A stretch of 64,000 bases of DNA from the NCBI RefSeq assembly GCF_041103235.1, contig NZ_JBGCUN010000003.1, positions 282,392 to 346,391 on the forward strand. Reading direction: 5' to 3'. Position numbers and translations under genes: made by a program. The stretch's first letter is position 1. Each line of letters starts with the position of its first letter. The notes beneath the pieces are model-generated. The model searched no databases. It was given only the letters and a program-made list of their open reading frames with translations, and had not been told where the DNA came from. Shown here one piece after another: positions 1-8,937 of this stretch. This DNA comes from Yoonia sp. R2331 (GTDB lineage: Bacteria; Pseudomonadota; Alphaproteobacteria; Rhodobacterales; Rhodobacteraceae).

Positions 1-723
1 ATCTGTGGCCTTGGCAACCGCGCCCGAAATTTCGATCAGATAGGATTTCAACGGACCTTCGTTCCAACCCGCAAAGACCTCTCCGATGGCGGCGGCATCC
101 ATGCCCATGCCATCGCGCATGATGCCATAGACCTCGGCGATCATCTGCATGTCGGCGTATTCGATGCCGTTGTGCACAGCTTTCACAAAGTGGCCCGCAC
201 CCTCTTCACCCATCCAGGTGGCGCAGGGCGTACCTTCGTATTTGGCGCTGATCGCTTCCAGAATATGGGCAACGCGGTCCCAATTGGCGCGGACACCTCC
301 GCCCATGATGGACGGCCCAAACCGCGCGCCTTCTTCGCCGCCGGACACACCGATCCCCAAGAATGGGCCGGTCGCTTCGCGCGCGCGGCGGTTAGTGTCA
401 TGAAACAGCGCATTGCCCGCATCAATGATCAGGTCATCGGCATCCAGCAATGGGCGCAGCGCCGCAATCTGATCATCTGCCGGCTGCCCGGCAGGGACCA
501 TCAAGATGATCGCGCGGGGCGTGGCAATTGACGCGACGAGGTCTTCCAGCGTTTCTGTGGGGGTGATCCTGGGTGCCAGATCACCGGCATTTTTGGCAAA
601 GTCCTGCGTGACAGATGTGGTGCGGTTCCAAACAGCAATGTCAAAGCCCTTGTCCGCAATGTTCGACGCCAGTGCGGCCCCCATTGTCCCAAGTCCGATC
701 AAGCCGATCTCTGCCAATGCCAT
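1..723 (-). CDS. gnd: 6-phosphogluconate dehydrogenase, decarboxylating (3' end cut by window edge)
   Basis: The first 241 residues are present; the gene continues past the left edge with no stop. It should oxidatively decarboxylate 6-phosphogluconate to ribulose 5-phosphate with NAD(P)+. The N-terminus has the Rossmann motif GLGTMGAALASNIA, followed by the family signature around GVSGGEEGARFGPSIMGGG and the catalytic KAVHNGIEYAD segment (Lys and Asn of the KxxxN motif). The ATG at 723 is preceded by AGGGAGAAG, a good ribosome binding site. It converges on nothing visible and is separated from petC by a terminator hairpin. Beta-hydroxyacid dehydrogenases share the fold, but the SGGEEGARFGPSIMGGG block favours Gnd. 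Confidence 0.9.
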   Translation of the reverse strand, partial: MALAEIGLIGLGTMGAALASNIADKGFDIAVWNRTTSVTQDFAKNAGDLAPRITPTETLEDLVASIATPRAIILMVPAGQPADDQIAALRPLLDADDLIIDAGNALFHDTNRRAREATGPFLGIGVSGGEEGARFGPSIMGGGVRANWDRVAHILEAISAKYEGTPCATWMGEEGAGHFVKAVHNGIEYADMQMIAEVYGIMRDGMGMDAAAIGEVFAGWNEGPLKSYLIEISGAVAKATD

Positions 724-826
724 GCGGCTTCTCCCTTATGTTACCCGTAACAGCTTAAAGTGCGCAGGGGTTAAATTGTAAAGCCCCGGCGCAGTCACGA
801 CACGCCCAATGGGGGAGGTCACAAAG

Positions 827-855
827 AAAAGGCCCGCCAGTTGGGCGGGCCTTTG
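827..855 (-). terminator. Rho-independent terminator of petABC
   Basis: Arms GGCCCGCC (831-838) and GGCGGGCC (844-851) form an 8-bp stem with a 5-nt loop. Read on the minus strand, the stem is followed by CCTTTTCTTT, a T-rich tract, just after the petC stop. It also faces the divergently oriented gnd start region. Confidence 0.85.
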
Positions 856-871
856 AATGTTCTCTCGGACC

Positions 872-1741
872 TTAGTCGTCTTTGTGCTTGTGCGGCGCCC
901 AAAGCTTCTTGTTGGTCAGGTACAGCAGCACCGACAACACGGTCAGGAAGATCACGCCGGTCAGACCGGCCTGCTTGCGCGCGACCAGCTTCGGCTCGGC
1001 CGTCCACATCAGGAAGGCGGCGATGTCTTCGGCTTCATGCTCAAGGCTGTTGGAATGGCCGTCGTCGAAATCGACATCCTCACCCCACAGCGGCTGCGAC
1101 ATGGAAATCCACGAACCGGGCACCATGTGCTTGCCCTTTTCGTCGATGCAAGTCTCAGGGAAACCACCCGCAGCAAAAGCCACGTTGTAGAAACCATCCA
1201 TCGGCGGGTCCATTTCCAGCGCGCATTCAGGCTCTTCGTGATAGCCGGTCATCAGCGAGGCGATGTATTCCGCTCCACCCATGCCTTTGAAGAGTTGCGC
1301 AAGACCAGTGCCGTAGGGCCCGTGGAACCCGGCGCGTGCCTTGGCCATCAAGGACAGGTCAGGCGCATTGGACAGCGAGGACCCGGGGAACTTGTCGGCC
1401 GGTGTGGCGGGGCGGAAATCGCCTTCACCATCAAACAGCGCCTGATCGAACACTTCGTATTGCTCGGCAAAGGCGCGCATCTGATCCTCTGGCAGACCGG
1501 GGCCGCCTTCATCATGCAGGTTGCGGAACGCGACCAATTCCAGCCCGTGACAGGCTGAACAAATCTCGGTGTAGATCTTCAGACCGCGTTGCAGCTGGTT
1601 TTGATCATAGCTGCCGAACGGCCCCTCGAACGAGAATGCGAAATCCTCAATCTCAGTTTCGACTTCTGCGGCCAGCGCGGGGCTAACCGTCAGGGTCAGC
1701 GCCGCAACAGCGGAAAGTGTCAGGTGACGGATCATTGTCAT
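872..1741 (-). CDS. petC: Cytochrome c1 of the bc1 complex
   Basis: Membrane-anchored heme subunit of the ubiquinol:cytochrome c oxidoreductase; it passes electrons from the Rieske protein to soluble cytochrome c2. The 289-aa product has a signal peptide ending near ALA/A (about residue 24), the heme-attachment motif CSACH at residues 61-65, and one C-terminal membrane helix ending in [12 protein letters not shown] chose the ATG at 1741 because AAAGGAC lies just upstream; a longer reading from 1807 would begin inside petB. It is the last gene of petABC, 10 nt after petB, and ends at a terminator. In a phototroph this complex serves both respiration and cyclic photosynthetic electron flow. Confidence 0.96.
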   Translation of the reverse strand: MTMIRHLTLSAVAALTLTVSPALAAEVETEIEDFAFSFEGPFGSYDQNQLQRGLKIYTEICSACHGLELVAFRNLHDEGGPGLPEDQMRAFAEQYEVFDQALFDGEGDFRPATPADKFPGSSLSNAPDLSLMAKARAGFHGPYGTGLAQLFKGMGGAEYIASLMTGYHEEPECALEMDPPMDGFYNVAFAAGGFPETCIDEKGKHMVPGSWISMSQPLWGEDVDFDDGHSNSLEHEAEDIAAFLMWTAEPKLVARKQAGLTGVIFLTVLSVLLYLTNKKLWAPHKHKDD

Positions 1742-1751
1742 GTGTCCTTTC

Positions 1752-3092
1752 TTACTCGGCCGGAGCGGCAGAAGCTTTGCCATCCGATTTTGCCGGGTAG
1801 TGCGCATTGAAGTCGTCTTCGATTGTGGCCGGTTGCGGCAACGGTTTCTCGATCACACCCAGAAGCGGCAGGATCAGCAGGAAGTAGGCAAACCAGTAGG
1901 CCGAGGCGATCAGCGAGATCCAGTCATAGGGGAACTCTGCCGGGCGTGCGCCCACCCACATCAGCACGATGAAGTCGATCACCAGCAGGGCAAACCACCA
2001 CTTGAACATCGGACGATACCGACCGGACCGGACGCGGGATGTATCCAGCCACGGGGCCAGCGCCATCACCGCAATCGCGCCGAACATGGCCAGCACTCCA
2101 AAGAACTTGGCGTCGATAATGCCGAAGCTGAGGAAGTTCACGATCTGCACGACCCAGACGTCAGCGGTAAAGGCCCGCAGGATCGCGTAGAACGGCAGGA
2201 AGTACCATTCAGGCACAATGTGCGATGGCGTCGCCAGCGGGTTGGCCGGAATATAGTTGTCCGGGTGGCCCAGATAGTTCGGCATAAAGCCCACGATCGC
2301 CACGAAAATGACCAGGATCACAGCCAGCGCGAACAGGTCTTTGATCACAAAGTACGGCCAAAATGGCAGTGTGTCCTTTGCGGCATCCTCTTTGCTCGTG
2401 CGGCGGACCTCAACACCGGTCGGGTTGTTGTTGCCCGTGGTGTGGAACGCCCAGACGTGAACAATTGTCAGCCCCAACAGGACGAACGGCAGCAGATAGT
2501 GGAGCGAGAAGAAGCGGTTCAGCGCAGGCTGACCCACAGCCGAGGCCCCAAGCAGCCATGTCTGAATGCTTTCACCGATGAACGGAATCGCGCCAAACAG
2601 GCCGGTGATCACTGCAGTGCCGTGGAACGACATCTGACCCCATGGCAACACGTAGCCCATAAAGGCCGTGCCCATCATGACCAAATACATCAGCATGCCG
2701 ATGATCCACGTCACTTCACGCGGGGCCTTGTAAGACCCATAGTAGAGCCCTCGGAACATGTGCGCATAGACCGCCACAAAGAACAGCGATGCGCCATTCT
2801 GGTGGAAATAACGGATCATATGGCCGCCGTTCACGTCGCGCATGATGTGCTCGACCGAGTTAAACGCCATATCGACGTGGGGCACGTAATGCATCACCAG
2901 CACAATGCCGGTCACAATCTGCAGCACCAGCGTAAACGCCAGCACGATGCCCCAGATCCACATCCAGTTCAGGTTCTTGGGCGTCGGGATCATCAGGGTG
3001 TCATAGGCGAGGCCCAGAATCGGAAGGCGAGTGTGAAGCCACTTTTCGCCGCCAGACTTCGGTTCGTAGTGGTCGTGGGGGATACCAGCCAT
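1752..3092 (-). CDS. petB: Cytochrome b of the bc1 complex
   Basis: Integral-membrane di-heme subunit of the bc1 complex, 446 aa, which carries the quinol-oxidising and quinone-reducing sites. Paired heme-ligand histidines are visible in helix B (VYAHMF, preceded by the [19 protein letters not shown] segment) and helix D ([12 protein letters not shown]), and the Qo-site motif PEWY is present in [15 protein letters not shown]. About eight hydrophobic helices are evident. It lies 12 nt downstream of petA and upstream of petC. Length and order are typical of alphaproteobacterial fbcFBC/petABC operons. Confidence 0.97.
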   Translation of the reverse strand: MAGIPHDHYEPKSGGEKWLHTRLPILGLAYDTLMIPTPKNLNWMWIWGIVLAFTLVLQIVTGIVLVMHYVPHVDMAFNSVEHIMRDVNGGHMIRYFHQNGASLFFVAVYAHMFRGLYYGSYKAPREVTWIIGMLMYLVMMGTAFMGYVLPWGQMSFHGTAVITGLFGAIPFIGESIQTWLLGASAVGQPALNRFFSLHYLLPFVLLGLTIVHVWAFHTTGNNNPTGVEVRRTSKEDAAKDTLPFWPYFVIKDLFALAVILVIFVAIVGFMPNYLGHPDNYIPANPLATPSHIVPEWYFLPFYAILRAFTADVWVVQIVNFLSFGIIDAKFFGVLAMFGAIAVMALAPWLDTSRVRSGRYRPMFKWWFALLVIDFIVLMWVGARPAEFPYDWISLIASAYWFAYFLLILPLLGVIEKPLPQPATIEDDFNAHYPAKSDGKASAAPAE

Positions 3093-3104
3093 GATGCTCT
3101 CTCC

Positions 3105-3671
3105 TTAACCCAGTTGAATCGTTGTTTCGTCAACAAAGGACGCGACAGGCACCGGCAGGTTGCGCGGCGCTGGCCCTTTGCGAATACGTCCCGAGGTGTC
3201 GTAGTGCGACCCGTGGCACGGGCAGAACCACCCGTGGAAATCGCCCTGCTCGGCCAATGGCACACAGCCAAGGTGCGTACAAACACCCATCTGCACTAGC
3301 CAGATACCCTCTTCATCCAGCGAACGGTTTTCGTCCGTGGCAGGGACCGGGCCAAGGTTTTCGTTGTTGGCGTCCGGGTCAGGCAGGTCAGAGACGTCGA
3401 CGGCGCGCGCTTCTGCGATCTCGTCTTCGGTGCGTGACCGAATAAAGACCGGTTTGCCCTGCCACAGCACGGTAATCTGCGTGCCCGGATCAATCACACT
3501 GATATCAACCCGGATCGAGGCCAAAGCCTGCACATCCGCCGATGGGTTCATCTGATTGACAAGCGGCCAGACTGCCGCGCCCGTCACCACTGCGCCAGCT
3601 CCCGCCGTTGCATAGTAAAGAAAGTCGCGACGTGTGCCCTGATGTTCGTCTGCATGTGACAAGGGATACAT
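3105..3671 (-). CDS. petA: Rieske iron-sulfur subunit of the bc1 complex
   Basis: The 188-aa [2Fe-2S] subunit takes electrons from quinol and hands them to cytochrome c1. The N-terminus has a twin-arginine signal ([20 protein letters not shown]) that also serves as the membrane anchor. Cluster ligands are in the two Rieske boxes CTHLGC and CPCHGSHYD. It is first in petABC, so the operon promoter should lie in the 3672-4023 interval. The start [17 protein letters not shown] matches the usual length of about 190 aa. Confidence 0.97.
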   Translation of the reverse strand: MYPLSHADEHQGTRRDFLYYATAGAGAVVTGAAVWPLVNQMNPSADVQALASIRVDISVIDPGTQITVLWQGKPVFIRSRTEDEIAEARAVDVSDLPDPDANNENLGPVPATDENRSLDEEGIWLVQMGVCTHLGCVPLAEQGDFHGWFCPCHGSHYDTSGRIRKGPAPRNLPVPVASFVDETTIQLG

Positions 3672-4023
3672 CTCCGATTGTTGCGGGTATTTCGACCCAT
3701 AGCAAAGACATAGGCCAAAGGGCCCAGCCGTCCGTTCGCGCGGTATGTAGCCCTGTTCTGTGCCCCAGTCCAGCGGACAATCCAGCGCAGGGCCTCCGCA
3801 TGATCATATGAAGTGTGTGACCACAGCCCAATGAGGTCGGCATTTCAACGACAATGCTTAACAAACTGCTACGTCGTTGCACAATTTCGCCAAAGTTATC
3901 GTACAATAAACGTCGGGGCTGACAGATAACCGTATGTTGATTAATGTTGGATTCATAAAGACTTGTGACAGTCAAAAGTGCGTTCTACACAAAACAGACC
4001 TGATTAGGGATCGGACGATTCTC
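3672..4023. other. Divergent intergenic region, petA and outer-membrane protein
   Basis: About 350 nt that should hold the petABC promoter (leftward) and the promoter of the beta-barrel gene (rightward). AT content rises toward the right half (3850-4000). I see no convincing sigma-70 pair, riboswitch, small ORF or terminator. An open frame across it on the minus strand (3505-3975) has atypical composition for this genome and no recognisable protein. Confidence 0.5.
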
Positions 4024-4668
4024 ATGTTGGCCCGCTTTGGCACGATCATATTGCTTCTTCTCGCAGCCCCCGCAGCTGCCGAGATTGAGTTGAGCTTTTA
4101 TGGCGGCGCGCAGAATGCGCCCCATTCTGACGTGTTCATCACAGGTGATTCCAACTATCCGGCAAAAACATTTATCGGCTGGGAAGGCCGCTCGTTTGAG
4201 GCGCCACCTTACTATGGCTGGCGCGCAACGATCTGGCAGTCGCAGACCTTTGGCTACGGGATCGACTTCACCCACAACAAAATTTACCCGCAGGCGGGTG
4301 AGTTGGACGGAACACCGTTTGAAACACTTGAGTTTACCGATGGGCTGAACACCCTGACCGTAAACGCCTATCGCCGCTGGCCCGGGGCCTTTGGCGTGGC
4401 GACGCCCTATGTCGGCGGCGGCCTGGGCCTTTCTGTTCCACATGTCGAGGTGTCGAATGGCATCACCGAAACCTTTGGCTATCAGGTCACAGGCCCTGCC
4501 GCGACATGGATCGCTGGTGCCAGCTATCCGATCAATGATACTTGGTCGGTCTTTGGCGAATACAAGGGCACATATAGCCAGAACACCGCCGACCTTGACG
4601 GCGGCGGCACACTAGAAACTGACGTGATCACCAATGCGGTGAATGTCGGGATCAGCTTTTCGTTCTGA
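4024..4668 (+). CDS. Outer-membrane beta-barrel protein, lipid A oxidase-like
   Basis: The predicted product is 214 aa with a signal peptide (MLARFGTIILLLLAAPAAAEIE), repeated amphipathic strands alternating aromatic and polar residues, and a C-terminal phenylalanine (GISFSF), the usual signal for BAM-dependent insertion. Similar short barrels beginning with an ELSFYGGxQ strand are often annotated as lipid A oxidases in Rhodobacterales; that specific assignment is from memory and not proven here. I preferred the ATG at 4024 over the upstream 3934 because it starts a clean signal peptide. It stands alone between divergent petA and convergent GST genes. Confidence 0.7.
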   Translation: MLARFGTIILLLLAAPAAAEIELSFYGGAQNAPHSDVFITGDSNYPAKTFIGWEGRSFEAPPYYGWRATIWQSQTFGYGIDFTHNKIYPQAGELDGTPFETLEFTDGLNTLTVNAYRRWPGAFGVATPYVGGGLGLSVPHVEVSNGITETFGYQVTGPAATWIAGASYPINDTWSVFGEYKGTYSQNTADLDGGGTLETDVITNAVNVGISFSF

Positions 4669-4701
4669 CCGCCCGGGCGGATCGCGCCGCCTTCATCACC
4701 G

Positions 4702-5304
4702 CTATTCCGGTTTGGTGTCCATCATCGCCTGATGCTGGCAGAACTGCGCATGCCAATCCGTCAGCGCCTTGTGGCCCTCGCGCCAGCCGCGATTGTCGTG
4801 CCGCAGATCAATGTAGGACAGCGCACAGGCCACCCCGATCTGCGCCATGTTCAGTGGGCCTGACAGATGGCTCATCCAGCGGTCATTGATTGCCGTGATC
4901 GCCCGGTCCGCCTTGGCCCATTGCGCCTCGACCCATGTGGCGGATTGCTCGTTCTCGGGTCGCAAACGCGCCTCGTAAGACATCGCAACGGTCGCATCCA
5001 TGATCGCATCTGCCGTCGCTTCAAGGGTCAGCACCTCCCACAGGCGCGACGCGGGATACAGCCCGCTACCCGCATGGTCATCCAGATAGCGCGTAATGAC
5101 CCGGCTGTCGTAAATCGCGGGGCCATCATTGCGGATCAGCGCGGGGATCTTGCCCAAGGGGTTGGTGGCCACGACCTCTGGTGCGGAATTCAATGGCGTG
5201 GTGATCACTTCGACCTCTTCCACCGTGTCCATCAGGTTCGCCATGCGGATCAGAACGCGGCATTTGCGCACGAACGGCGAAGCGGGAGAGATCAACAGTT
5301 TCAT
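4702..5304 (-). CDS. Glutathione S-transferase family protein
   Basis: A 200-aa soluble protein with a thioredoxin-like N-terminal half (KLLISPASPFVRKCRVLIRM, then NPLGKIPALI and the glutathione-binding region YDSRVITRYLD) and an all-helical C-terminal half. It probably conjugates or reduces with glutathione; the substrate is unknown. The ATG at 5304 follows AAAGGACCC and starts exactly at the thioredoxin fold. It is 17 nt downstream of a second GST-like gene, so the two and mtaB-dapF probably form one transcript. Paralogous tandem GSTs are common in Roseobacters. Confidence 0.88.
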   Translation of the reverse strand: MKLLISPASPFVRKCRVLIRMANLMDTVEEVEVITTPLNSAPEVVATNPLGKIPALIRNDGPAIYDSRVITRYLDDHAGSGLYPASRLWEVLTLEATADAIMDATVAMSYEARLRPENEQSATWVEAQWAKADRAITAINDRWMSHLSGPLNMAQIGVACALSYIDLRHDNRGWREGHKALTDWHAQFCQHQAMMDTKPE

Positions 5305-5321
5305 GACGGGTCCTTTCACAT

Positions 5322-5957
5322 TCAGGGAAAGCTGACCTGATCCTGTCCCGGTTGCCAAGGGGGATATTTCCCCATGATCGCCGCAAACTCGGGCGAGGCG
5401 AGAAACTGATCCAGCCAGCGGATCAAGTGCGGCCAGCCCTGCGCGTCAAACCAGCTGCGATCAATATTGGCAAACTGCCGGACAAAGGGCAGCAGGGCGG
5501 CATCAGCCAGCGTAAAGTCCTTTCCGTTCAGAAAGGCCTGCCCGTCTAACCGCGCATCCCATTCGCGCAAGATCGCAGCGGCTTTTTCACGTTCTGCCGC
5601 GGCATCCAGATCAGGATAGCGCACCGCATATTTGGTGTGATCCAGCGCCGTCTTGAACGGCCCGTCACATTGATCAATCAGCGCCTCTGCCGCGTCCCGT
5701 CCAGCCAACCATCCCCTTGGATCCTGCTGCGACAACGCCCAGATCATCACGTCGCGCGATTCGTCGATAACCTCGTTCGCCTCCAGACACGGCACCGTCC
5801 CCGACGGCGATGCCGCCAGAAACGCTTCTGGCTTGTCCCGTAACAGAATCTCGCGCAGTTCGACCCGCACGCCCGCGGCCAGCACCGCCAACCTTGCCCG
5901 CATTGCATAGGGACAGCGCCGAAACGACCACAGGATCGGCAGGCCGATGTCTTGCAT
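5322..5957 (-). CDS. Glutathione S-transferase / glutaredoxin-like protein
   Basis: A 211-aa protein with an N-terminal glutaredoxin-like domain carrying FRRCPYAMRARLA (active-site CPYA), the cis-proline region SGTVPCLE, and ESRDVMIWAL, followed by a helical GST C-terminal domain. The retained cysteine suggests an Omega- or Grx2-like thiol transferase rather than a classical conjugating GST; that is inference. The ATG at 5957 overlaps the mtaB stop as TGATG; a TTG one codon upstream is possible. It is translationally coupled to mtaB. Confidence 0.86.
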   Translation of the reverse strand: MQDIGLPILWSFRRCPYAMRARLAVLAAGVRVELREILLRDKPEAFLAASPSGTVPCLEANEVIDESRDVMIWALSQQDPRGWLAGRDAAEALIDQCDGPFKTALDHTKYAVRYPDLDAAAEREKAAAILREWDARLDGQAFLNGKDFTLADAALLPFVRQFANIDRSWFDAQGWPHLIRWLDQFLASPEFAAIMGKYPPWQPGQDQVSFP

Positions 5958-7201
5958 CAAGCCACCAGCTTGCCGTCCGCCGCACCGGTGATCCGGGCGG
6001 ATACAATCTGGCTTTCGGGTTGATCACTCGCAAAATGCACCTCTGCAAATTGCGGTGTGCGCCCCATGCGCGGGTTTTCCATCAGCACCGCATGGGTCTG
6101 ACCCACCTGCGCCGCCAGATGTCGTTCCACAGCCGCTTGCCCCGCTGCCCGCAACCGCGCCGCACGCGCCTTGATTACCGCACCGTCCACCGCAGGCATC
6201 CGCGCCGCAGGCGTGCCTTGCCGCGCGGAATAGGGGAAGACGTGTAGCCATGTCAGGTTGCAATCTTCGACGAGTGCCAGCGAATTCTCAAAATGCGCCT
6301 CCGTCTCCGTCGGGAATCCGGCGATGATATCAGCACCAAAGGTCATGTCAGGTCGCAGCGCCCGCGCCTCTTGTGCAAAGCGGATCGCATCGTCGCGCGT
6401 ATGCCGCCGCTTCATCCGCTTCAGGATCAGCGTATCGCCATGCTGCAAAGACAGGTGCAGATGCGGCATCAGGCGCGGCTCAGTCGCGATCGCCTGCATC
6501 AAGTTCTCATCCACCTCGATCGAATCGATCGACGAAATACGCAGACGCGACAGGTCAGGCACCAGCCGCAGGATACGCATCACCAGATCACCCAACTTGG
6601 GCGCGCTCGGTAAATCGGCACCCCAAGAGGTGAGATCAACACCGGTCAGCACCACCTCATTGTAACCGCGATCAACCAATCGCTTAATCTGATCGACGAC
6701 CACACCCGCTGGCACTGACCGCGAATTACCGCGCCCAAAGGGGATAATGCAAAACGTACAGCGGTGGTCGCAGCCGTTCTGCACCTGCACATAGGCACGG
6801 CTGCGGGTGCCGAACCCGTCAATCAGATGCCCTGCCGTTTCGGTCACCGACATGATGTCATCCACCTGCACCGGCTCTGTCTTTCCGATCAGACCATTCC
6901 ACGTGGCGGGCTGCATTTTTTCGGTATTGCCGATGACCACATCAACCTCTTCCATCGCGGAAAAGGTCGCGGGTTCAGTCTGGGCCGCACAGCCTGTTAC
7001 AATCACCCGCGCGCCGGGGTTGGCACGGCGCAGCTTGCGGATGTCCTGCTTGGCCTTGCGCACCGCCTCTGCCGTCACAGCGCAGGTGTTTACAACCACC
7101 GCGTCCTGCAGACCCGAAGCGGTGGCAAGTTCCTTCATGGCTTCGGTTTCATAGGCGTTCAACCTGCAGCCGTGGTTGGAAAAGACCGGCGGCTTAGCCA
7201 T
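5957..7201 (-). CDS. mtaB: tRNA (N6-threonylcarbamoyladenosine37) methylthiotransferase
   Basis: A radical-SAM methylthiotransferase of the MiaB/RimO family that converts t6A37 to ms2t6A37 in ANN-reading tRNAs. The 414-aa product has the N-terminal UPF0004 domain with its three cluster cysteines ([26 protein letters not shown]), then the radical-SAM motif CDHRCTFC and a TRAM-like C-terminus. The short N-terminus and CRLN motif favour MtaB over MiaB. The ATG at 7201 overlaps the dapF stop by a few bases; an upstream start at 7222 would lie inside dapF. A tRNA-Lys(TTT) gene, one of the substrates expected for MtaB, lies just beyond dapF. Confidence 0.92.
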   Translation of the reverse strand: MAKPPVFSNHGCRLNAYETEAMKELATASGLQDAVVVNTCAVTAEAVRKAKQDIRKLRRANPGARVIVTGCAAQTEPATFSAMEEVDVVIGNTEKMQPATWNGLIGKTEPVQVDDIMSVTETAGHLIDGFGTRSRAYVQVQNGCDHRCTFCIIPFGRGNSRSVPAGVVVDQIKRLVDRGYNEVVLTGVDLTSWGADLPSAPKLGDLVMRILRLVPDLSRLRISSIDSIEVDENLMQAIATEPRLMPHLHLSLQHGDTLILKRMKRRHTRDDAIRFAQEARALRPDMTFGADIIAGFPTETEAHFENSLALVEDCNLTWLHVFPYSARQGTPAARMPAVDGAVIKARAARLRAAGQAAVERHLAAQVGQTHAVLMENPRMGRTPQFAEVHFASDQPESQIVSARITGAADGKLVA

Positions 7202-8003
7202 GCCAGACCCCGTCAAACACATGCGCCGTGGGTCCGGTCATCCAGACCCCATCGTCACGCCAATCGACCCAGATCGTGCCGCCATCCAGATCAATCTGCA
7301 CTTTGCGCCCGGTCAACCCGCGCCGCGCGGCGGCCACCGCCGTGGCGCAGGAGGACGAGCCAGAGGCAAGCGTGATCCCCACGCCCCGCTCCCAAACCCG
7401 CATCCGCAAATGATCCGGCCCTACAACATGGGCGAACTGCACGTTGGTGCGTGCCGGATAAAGCGGGTGATGCTCGATCTCGGCCCCCCGCGCGGCCAGA
7501 TCAATCGCCTCGGCATCATCGACAAAAAAGGTGCAATGCGGATTGCCCATGCCGGTGGCCGTTGGCGCCCCCTCAATCGGCAACGCCAGCGTGTCCATTT
7601 CATGCGCCAGCGGCACCTCAGCCCAGTCCAACTGCGGCTGGCCCATGTTGACCGAGGTCAGCCCACTGCCCGCATCCACCGCCTGCAAAACACCGCGTTC
7701 TGTGGTGATTGTCAGTGCGGTACGCCCGGTACGGTTCATTTCATAGCGCGCGATACAACGGGTCGCATTGCCGCAAGCGGCAGAAGTGGACCCGTCGCTG
7801 TTGTAAAACGTCAGATGCAGGTCATCGCCGTCGGTAATCACCGCCAGCTGGTCAAAACCAACCCCACGATGCCGGTCCGCAATCGCACGCGCCAGCCCTG
7901 CATCCACAACCGGACCGCCGGCACGCTGGTCCACGACAACGAAATCGTTGCCAAGGCCGTGCATCTTCATGAACGACAAAGAGGTTGGGGCTGCATCAGT
8001 CAT
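7194..8003 (-). CDS. dapF: Diaminopimelate epimerase
   Basis: Cytosolic cofactor-independent racemase converting LL- to meso-diaminopimelate for lysine and peptidoglycan. The 269-aa protein has both catalytic cysteine blocks, AACGNATRC near the middle and [13 protein letters not shown] near the end, and the N-terminal [16 protein letters not shown] signature. The start at 8003 (MTDAAPT) avoids a longer reading of the same frame at 8030. It overlaps mtaB downstream. One oddity is SGSSSCATA where AGTGACA-like sequences are usual, but the cysteine is kept. Confidence 0.95.
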   Translation of the reverse strand: MTDAAPTSLSFMKMHGLGNDFVVVDQRAGGPVVDAGLARAIADRHRGVGFDQLAVITDGDDLHLTFYNSDGSTSAACGNATRCIARYEMNRTGRTALTITTERGVLQAVDAGSGLTSVNMGQPQLDWAEVPLAHEMDTLALPIEGAPTATGMGNPHCTFFVDDAEAIDLAARGAEIEHHPLYPARTNVQFAHVVGPDHLRMRVWERGVGITLASGSSSCATAVAAARRGLTGRKVQIDLDGGTIWVDWRDDGVWMTGPTAHVFDGVWHG

Positions 8004-8100
8004 GAGCGGGCATATATGCGAGGCCCGCAAAGTTATCCAGTCGCATCACCATTTGAGGGGTTGACCCGGTGCCCCGGTGTTCCTAATTAGCCGCCCTAGT

Positions 8101-8176
8101 GGGCCGTTAGCTCAGTTGGTAGAGCAACTGACTTTTAATCAGTGGGTCGCAGGTTCGAATCCTGCACGGCTCACCA
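8101..8176 (+). tRNA. tRNA-Lys (anticodon TTT)
   Basis: 76 nt with encoded CCA. The acceptor stem GGGCCGT pairs with ACGGCTC, the D-arm contains AGCTCAGTTGGTAGAGC, the anticodon stem ACTGA/TCAGT encloses loop CTTTTAA with anticodon TTT, and the T-arm carries GGTTCGAATCC. It reads AAA and AAG lysine codons. Confidence 0.97.
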
Positions 8177-8253
8177 CTGTTTTCAATACGTTGGCGTATC
8201 GATGCCGTGCATCGGGGACCGTTTCTGCAAGCAATTCTCTGACGCCCTTGCGC

Positions 8254-8937
8254 CTAGCCCAGATAGGCGCTCAGCGCGGCTGGGGGATTCGCAAAAAGCG
8301 GGCCGGTTGCAGTCGGGGCCCCCGCCACGCCCCCACTGACAAAAATGACCTCTTGCGCGATTTGCCGGGCATCACCCGGATCGTGGGTGACCATCAGCAC
8401 GACGCGCCCGGCCAGTTGATCGCGCACCAGATCCAGCATTTCGGCCCGCAGACCCGGGCCAAGGGCGGCAAAGGGTTCATCCAACAGCACAATCGGACGG
8501 TCCGCCACCAAGACGCGCGCCAGTGCGGCGCGGCTTTGCTGACCACCCGATAGCGCGGCGGGCTTGCGCCCCTCCATCCCGTCCAACCCAACTGATCGCA
8601 ACGCGCCCGAGATCTTTTCGGCATCGGCGTCCGATAGCCGCAGGTTCGGGCGCAGGCCCAGACCCACGTTCTGCGCGATGGTCAGATGCGGAAACAGGTT
8701 GTTGTCCTGAAACAGCATCGACACCGGGCGCGCATGGGGTTTGGCCCGCGTGATGTCCTGCCCCTCCCATGTCACCCGACCTGCGGCGCAGTCCTGAAAC
8801 CCGGCGATGGCCGTCAGCAACGTCGATTTTCCGCCACCTGACGCGCCAATAATTGCGGTGATGCCGGGCGTGACCGTTAAGTCAGCGTGCAGTTGGAAAG
8901 CGCCCACAAAAATGCGCAGCCCCTCAAGCGTCAGCAT
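8254..8937 (-). CDS. thiQ: Thiamine ABC transporter ATP-binding protein
   Basis: The 227-aa ATPase powers uptake of thiamine across the inner membrane with ThiP and ThiB. Walker A GASGGGKST, the signature LSGGQQSRAALAR, Walker B PIVLLDEPFAAL and the switch histidine in MVTHDPGDA are all visible. The ATG at 8937 has AGGGTGG eight bases upstream and overlaps thiP by 14 nt; a GTG at 8949 is the alternative but has no spaced ribosome binding site. It is the last gene of thiBPQ, controlled by the TPP riboswitch upstream of thiB. Confidence 0.92.
   Translation of the reverse strand: MLTLEGLRIFVGAFQLHADLTVTPGITAIIGASGGGKSTLLTAIAGFQDCAAGRVTWEGQDITRAKPHARPVSMLFQDNNLFPHLTIAQNVGLGLRPNLRLSDADAEKISGALRSVGLDGMEGRKPAALSGGQQSRAALARVLVADRPIVLLDEPFAALGPGLRAEMLDLVRDQLAGRVVLMVTHDPGDARQIAQEVIFVSGGVAGAPTATGPLFANPPAALSAYLG

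Noticed and set aside
1740..3299. 519-residue open frame on the plus strand
   Set aside because: Antisense to petB and petA, both certain genes.
3505..3975. 156-residue minus-strand frame across the petA upstream region
   Set aside because: Overlaps the petA start in another frame, no ribosome binding site, no recognisable protein.
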